This document shows, one piece after another, positions 14,380 to 17,579 of a stretch of 17,579 bases of DNA. Source of the DNA: RGIG3159 sp045640565 (GTDB lineage: Bacteria; Bacillota; Clostridia; Oscillospirales; Oscillospiraceae); the NCBI GenBank assembly GCA_045640565.1, contig JAZUFG010000054.1:1-17579 (forward strand), in the 5' to 3' direction. The translations under genes were made by a program, and so were the position numbers. Under the pieces are notes generated by a model that saw nothing but the letters and a program-made list of their open reading frames with translations, made no database searches and was not told the DNA's origin. Each line of letters begins with the position of its first letter. Positions within the stretch are counted from its first letter, which is position 1.

Positions 14380-15795
14380 GTGGTCACATTTATTATTGCA
14401 GTAGCATATATTCTAAGTACATTTATTGTAGGTATACTAAGCAACCGGAAAAGCAAGAACATTCAGCATTTTCTGGTTGCCCAGGGGCAGCTGAATTTGC
14501 CCCTATGCGCAGCACTTCTTTTGGCCAGTACCTTTGCGGGTGCATATACGACGGGCAGCGCCAGGGATTCATATTTGACCGGTTTCGCGCCATATCTTCC
14601 GATTGCCGCATTGGGAGCGGCATATCTCATTTTTATTCCCATGGTTAGGCCTGCACGTGCGTTAGGTAGGGCAGGCTTCATCTCGGTTCCTGATTTTTTT
14701 TCCGTCCGATTCGGAAAAAGCGTAGGAAAAGTGGTCACAGTAGTGAACTGTATCGAATATGGTGCGTTATTTGCAGTTCAGCCGATTGCCTTTGCCAGCA
14801 TTGTTTCCCCTATGTTAGGTGTTCCGGCTGAAAAGATTGTGTGGGTTGCAGCGGCAATCCTGACTCTTCTTGCTATGATGGGGCTTACCGGTGTGGCATG
14901 GATGAATGCGATACATTGTCTTACGATGATTCTCGGAATGACTATCGTATCTATTGTGGCGATGGTCCGGGCAGGCGGGATCTCAAATATTGTTTCTGTG
15001 GTAAGTCCTGAGACTTGGAATGTTTTTTCCCCGGATATTGGGACCAGCCTTGCGTACTTTATTTCAACAATGTTCTATTCCTATTGCGCTTCGGAGACAT
15101 ATACCGCTGCGATGAGTGCAAAAAAAGGAAACAGCGCACGAACAAGCTGCTGGGTCGTAGGAATTATAGTCTTTATTTTTACTGCTTTCCTAATGATGAT
15201 AGGTATCAGTGCCCGCGTTCTTCTGCCTGGTATCGAGAACGCAAGTTCAGTGCTTTTTTCGCTCACAGAGAGGCTGGGGCCTGTTTTCATGGTATGCGGA
15301 TCTATTGCAGTTATGGCTGCAATTGCCAGCAGTGCACCTGCTTATTTGATATATTTTTCCACAAATATTACGCAGGAAGTTTTCAGCCATTCAAAGAACG
15401 GAGAAGAAATCGGCGAGACAAAGAAACGTGTTTTTTCATCTGCAGTAATCATAGTTCTAGCAGTGGTGGGGACTTTCCTGGCTCAAAAAGCTACTTCTAT
15501 TCTCTATCTTCTGTTCAATGTCACAACAGTTCAGTCATTCAGCGGTTTCGTTCTCTGCATAGGTATGATTTGGAAACGGGTATCTGAGAAAGCAGCGCTC
15601 ATTTCAATTTCTGTTGCATCTCTGTGCGGTTTTGTATGGATGTTCTTAGGAAATCCGTTTGATATCATTCCCGCTTTTATTGCATTTGGAATTGGAGGGA
15701 TTCTCCTTGTGGCACTGACTCTGACAGAAAAAAAGAAACGGTCCGAGGGTGCAGAAAAGATGATAACATTGGTTAACAAATATACAGACGAATGA
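14380..15795 (+). CDS. Sodium:solute symporter (SSS) family transporter
   Basis: A 471-residue polytopic membrane protein of the SSS family, which includes the symporters for proline, pantothenate, sialic acid and monocarboxylates. The N-terminal region has the family pattern SKNIQHFLVAQGQLNLP, then LLASTFAGAYTTGSARDSYLTG, typical of the second helix near the sodium site. About thirteen hydrophobic segments follow, and the tail is short and charged. It begins at a GTG only two bases after the adenylation enzyme 2 stop, with GGAAGG about a dozen bases upstream, so translation is coupled. Importing the building block activated by adenylation enzyme 2 is the natural inference. The substrate cannot be told from sequence, and the C-terminal kinase domains of some SSS sensors are absent. 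Confidence 0.87.
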   Translation: MVTFIIAVAYILSTFIVGILSNRKSKNIQHFLVAQGQLNLPLCAALLLASTFAGAYTTGSARDSYLTGFAPYLPIAALGAAYLIFIPMVRPARALGRAGFISVPDFFSVRFGKSVGKVVTVVNCIEYGALFAVQPIAFASIVSPMLGVPAEKIVWVAAAILTLLAMMGLTGVAWMNAIHCLTMILGMTIVSIVAMVRAGGISNIVSVVSPETWNVFSPDIGTSLAYFISTMFYSYCASETYTAAMSAKKGNSARTSCWVVGIIVFIFTAFLMMIGISARVLLPGIENASSVLFSLTERLGPVFMVCGSIAVMAAIASSAPAYLIYFSTNITQEVFSHSKNGEEIGETKKRVFSSAVIIVLAVVGTFLAQKATSILYLLFNVTTVQSFSGFVLCIGMIWKRVSEKAALISISVASLCGFVWMFLGNPFDIIPAFIAFGIGGILLVALTLTEKKKRSEGAEKMITLVNKYTDE

Positions 15796-15814
15796 TCGAA
15801 AGGAGTATATTATT

Positions 15815-16081
15815 ATGAATACTAAGGACGTTATTCTTGAAGTTATGGAAGAATATACAGGAATTGAAAAAGATGAATTGGAAAACAATATGAGCCTCAA
15901 TATCCGGGAGGAAGGCCTTATTGATTCTGTCAGTATAGCTGCGATGCTGTCGGCTTTCGAAGAACGGTTTAAAAAAAACATTGACACAAGAATGTTGGCA
16001 GCGGATGATTTTAATTCAGTAGGATCCATTATTTCTGCAATTGAACGGATTATTCAGCTGTCAGACAGGAGGATAAAATGA
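15815..16081 (+). CDS. Discrete acyl/peptidyl carrier protein 2 (DltC-like)
   Basis: An 88-residue acidic carrier protein. The motif GLIDSVSIAAM contains Ser38, the likely phosphopantetheine site, and the later segment LAADDFNSVGSI parallels the same region of carrier protein 1 and of DltC. AAAGGAG lies upstream of the ATG, 19 bases after the symporter stop. The stop TGA overlaps the ATG of condensation enzyme 2 in an ATGA arrangement, so the two proteins are probably made in a fixed ratio and act together. The most likely loader is adenylation enzyme 2, but cross-loading by enzyme 1 cannot be excluded. Confidence 0.85.
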   Translation: MNTKDVILEVMEEYTGIEKDELENNMSLNIREEGLIDSVSIAAMLSAFEERFKKNIDTRMLAADDFNSVGSIISAIERIIQLSDRRIK

Positions 16082-17430
16082 ACAGCCTTACCGAATACCC
16101 ACTTTCCAGAATCCAGAGAGATTTTTGCTTTATTGAAAAGTATTTCAGTGATTCGCCGGATGTTCGGCAGATGTTTGCAGTTGGAACCGGTTTATATGAT
16201 TCAGAGTGTTTCAATGCAGATGCTTTGGAACAGGCCTATTTTGAGGTGCTTCGCAGAAATGATATCTTTCGTATGAAAGTATTAAAGAAGCCCTTTTTCA
16301 GGGCTGCGATGGTTATCCAGGATGTGTCTTCCTTTCCGAGGCCCGAGAGGGAAACTATCACGGGACGGGAAGCTTTTGAAAAAATGTGCAGAGAGCCTGA
16401 ATATCCAGAAATAAGAGCTGATAGTGATTTTTTAACAAAGGCAAAAATTTATCAGGCACAGGATGGAACGGGAGGAATGATTATCTGGCAGCATCACGTG
16501 TGTACTGATGGTTATTCTGCGTATGATATTGCGTATGAACAGATTAATTCCTTTTATCTGGATTATAAGGAGAAACGGACTCCAAAGCCCGCAAAACGTG
16601 AATTCTCCTTCATTCCTACGGTTCAGAAAGAACAAGAGCATAAAGGGAAAAAATGGAAAAGCGATTTCATGTGGTGCGCTAAGGAGTTTAATCGTCATCT
16701 TTTTCGATTCAGCGTACCATTTGATGTGACAGGGGATGCAGTTTCACCTCAATTTGTTTCCTTGAATATCCGGGGTGATCTTATGGATGGATATAAAAAG
16801 GTGAGAAGTGAACTATCCTTTTCAGATACGAGTTTTTTCATGTCAATGATAGCGATATTAATCAACAGTCTTACAGGCGCGAAGAGGTTTGCAATCTATA
16901 CAGAATCACACGGCAGAACAAACTACCCTGAAAAGAACACCTGCGGCCCATTGATTAAAGAGATTCCGCTTTTTTATGAGCCGTTACCGGAGATGAAGGT
17001 AAAGGAGTTGTTTGATTATTCCTTTGTTAAGTTTATGGAGGCTTTTAATCATTATCAATTTAGCGGTATTGTTTCGGAGATTTTTCTAGCTTTTTTTCAG
17101 CGTCTGCTTCGAATTGGATGGAGAAAAGATGTAAATTGGATCACATTTAACAATCTAAGTTCCTATCAGAGTATACCATCAGGCGGGCTCGAATTGGTTC
17201 AGATTGAATCTGCTTCGTGGGGAAAAGAATTCGCTGTAGAACTGTATGGCTTAAAAGAAGAAGAGGGATTCCAAGTAAGTTTTTACTTTGATGAATCTCT
17301 CTTGAGTACGGACAGAGCGCGAGCAATAGTAGGATGCTTCGATTCATTGATAGAGGCATTTCTGAAAAATCCCGATATGATGATTTCGGATAGCATGGAG
17401 CTAATTAATAATCGGATTGGAAAAAACTGA
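16078..17430 (+). CDS. Stand-alone condensation-domain protein 2, intact HHxxxDG
   Basis: A 450-residue NRPS condensation-fold protein not fused to other domains. It has the full active-site motif HHVCTDG at residues 139-145, with His140 the expected catalytic base. It should form an amide or ester bond between a carrier-bound acyl group and a second substrate. It shares EYPL near the N-terminus, an RMKV segment and GTGGMI before the active site with condensation protein 1, so the two are paralogues. The later structural motif is unusual (CGPLIKEIPLFY). It is the last gene of the operon and overlaps carrier protein 2 by four bases. As no thioesterase is present, it may release the product by condensation onto a soluble amine, as known for the stand-alone VibH enzyme; that is inference. 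Confidence 0.87.
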   Translation: MNSLTEYPLSRIQRDFCFIEKYFSDSPDVRQMFAVGTGLYDSECFNADALEQAYFEVLRRNDIFRMKVLKKPFFRAAMVIQDVSSFPRPERETITGREAFEKMCREPEYPEIRADSDFLTKAKIYQAQDGTGGMIIWQHHVCTDGYSAYDIAYEQINSFYLDYKEKRTPKPAKREFSFIPTVQKEQEHKGKKWKSDFMWCAKEFNRHLFRFSVPFDVTGDAVSPQFVSLNIRGDLMDGYKKVRSELSFSDTSFFMSMIAILINSLTGAKRFAIYTESHGRTNYPEKNTCGPLIKEIPLFYEPLPEMKVKELFDYSFVKFMEAFNHYQFSGIVSEIFLAFFQRLLRIGWRKDVNWITFNNLSSYQSIPSGGLELVQIESASWGKEFAVELYGLKEEEGFQVSFYFDESLLSTDRARAIVGCFDSLIEAFLKNPDMMISDSMELINNRIGKN

Positions 17431-17494
17431 ATAAAGTAAGATAAGGTATAATATTTTTCGCACATTTAAAAATTGAACATAGAAAGAGAACCCC

Positions 17495-17548
17495 AGACCG
17501 TGTAGAATAATGTCACCACAACAAAAACACACACGAAAGGAGTTCTCC
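17495..17548 (+). other. Possible IS256-type element left end and leader
   Basis: The AGACCGTGTAG stretch beginning at 17495 resembles the start of terminal inverted repeats of IS256-type elements. It lies a little over 50 bases before a new start codon with a strong AAAGGAG site (17536-17542), as expected for an element with a short 5' leader. The other end is outside the window, so this cannot be confirmed. Between 17431 and 17494 I see no terminator for the operon, only AT-rich sequence. Confidence 0.3.
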
Positions 17549-17579
17549 ATGGCAGACATTATACAGTTTAATCAGGAAG
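17549..17579 (+). CDS. Start of a gene cut by the window edge, possibly an IS256-type transposase
   Basis: Only ten codons are visible (MADIIQFNQE). The ATG is preceded by AAAGGAG with a six-base spacer, so the start is convincing. The N-terminus and the upstream sequence resemble mutator-type (IS256 family) transposases of Clostridia, but ten residues cannot prove it. If correct, a mobile element borders the right side of the NRPS-like operon. Confidence 0.4.
   Translation, partial: MADIIQFNQE

Noticed and set aside
17447..17452. TATAAT as a promoter for the gene starting at 17549
   Set aside because: No acceptable -35 element is found at 16-18 bases upstream, and it may lie outside the mobile element, so I do not call it.

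Overview
The window looks like a chromosomal segment of an anaerobic Firmicute of the class Clostridia, most likely a Lachnospiraceae-type gut bacterium. The reasons are strong GGAGG-type ribosome binding sites, TTGACA/TATAAT-type promoters, an orphan EIIC permease, an XdhC-family protein, an AzgA/PbuG purine permease, and IS elements of types common in that group. This placement rests on gene style only; no marker gene for taxonomy is present.

Layout. (1) Positions 1 to about 285 hold the 3' end of an IS200/IS605-type element: the C-terminus of the TnpA Y1 transposase, then a run of small palindromes. (2) Positions 272-2403 carry two minus-strand genes, a single-pass membrane protein with an acidic cytoplasmic half and a beta-rich outer half, then an XdhC-family protein whose stop codon appears to lie inside the IS end. 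(3) Positions 2535-6482 carry a plus-strand group: an orphan EIIC-type permease, then pncB, nadE and nadD, which together form the complete Preiss-Handler route from nicotinate to NAD. A bidirectional terminator (6482-6515) closes it. (4) Positions 6528-8078 carry a minus-strand guanine/hypoxanthine-type permease with its own promoter and a roughly 100-nt leader that folds into two hairpins able to re-pair with each other.

(5) Positions 8195-17430 are the most interesting part: an accessory plus-strand operon encoding a fully dissociated nonribosomal-peptide-like assembly line. The order is carrier protein 1, adenylation enzyme 1, condensation enzyme 1, MFS transporter, adenylation enzyme 2, sodium:solute symporter, carrier protein 2, condensation enzyme 2. 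Every catalytic domain is a separate polypeptide. Both carrier proteins and both ligases resemble the DltC/DltA pair that loads D-alanine for teichoic acid modification, but no DltB or DltD is present. The two halves are not equivalent. Condensation enzyme 1 has HNxxxDG in place of HHxxxDG, whereas condensation enzyme 2 is intact. Adenylation enzyme 1 keeps the Asp that binds an alpha-amino group, whereas adenylation enzyme 2 has Ser there. No thioesterase or phosphopantetheinyl transferase lies in the window. My inference is a small amide or peptide-like product, possibly released by condensation onto a free amine, with one transporter for export and one for substrate uptake.

(6) At 17549 a new gene begins and is cut by the window edge. 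Its start and upstream sequence suggest an IS256-type transposase, so the accessory operon may be bordered by a mobile element on its right.
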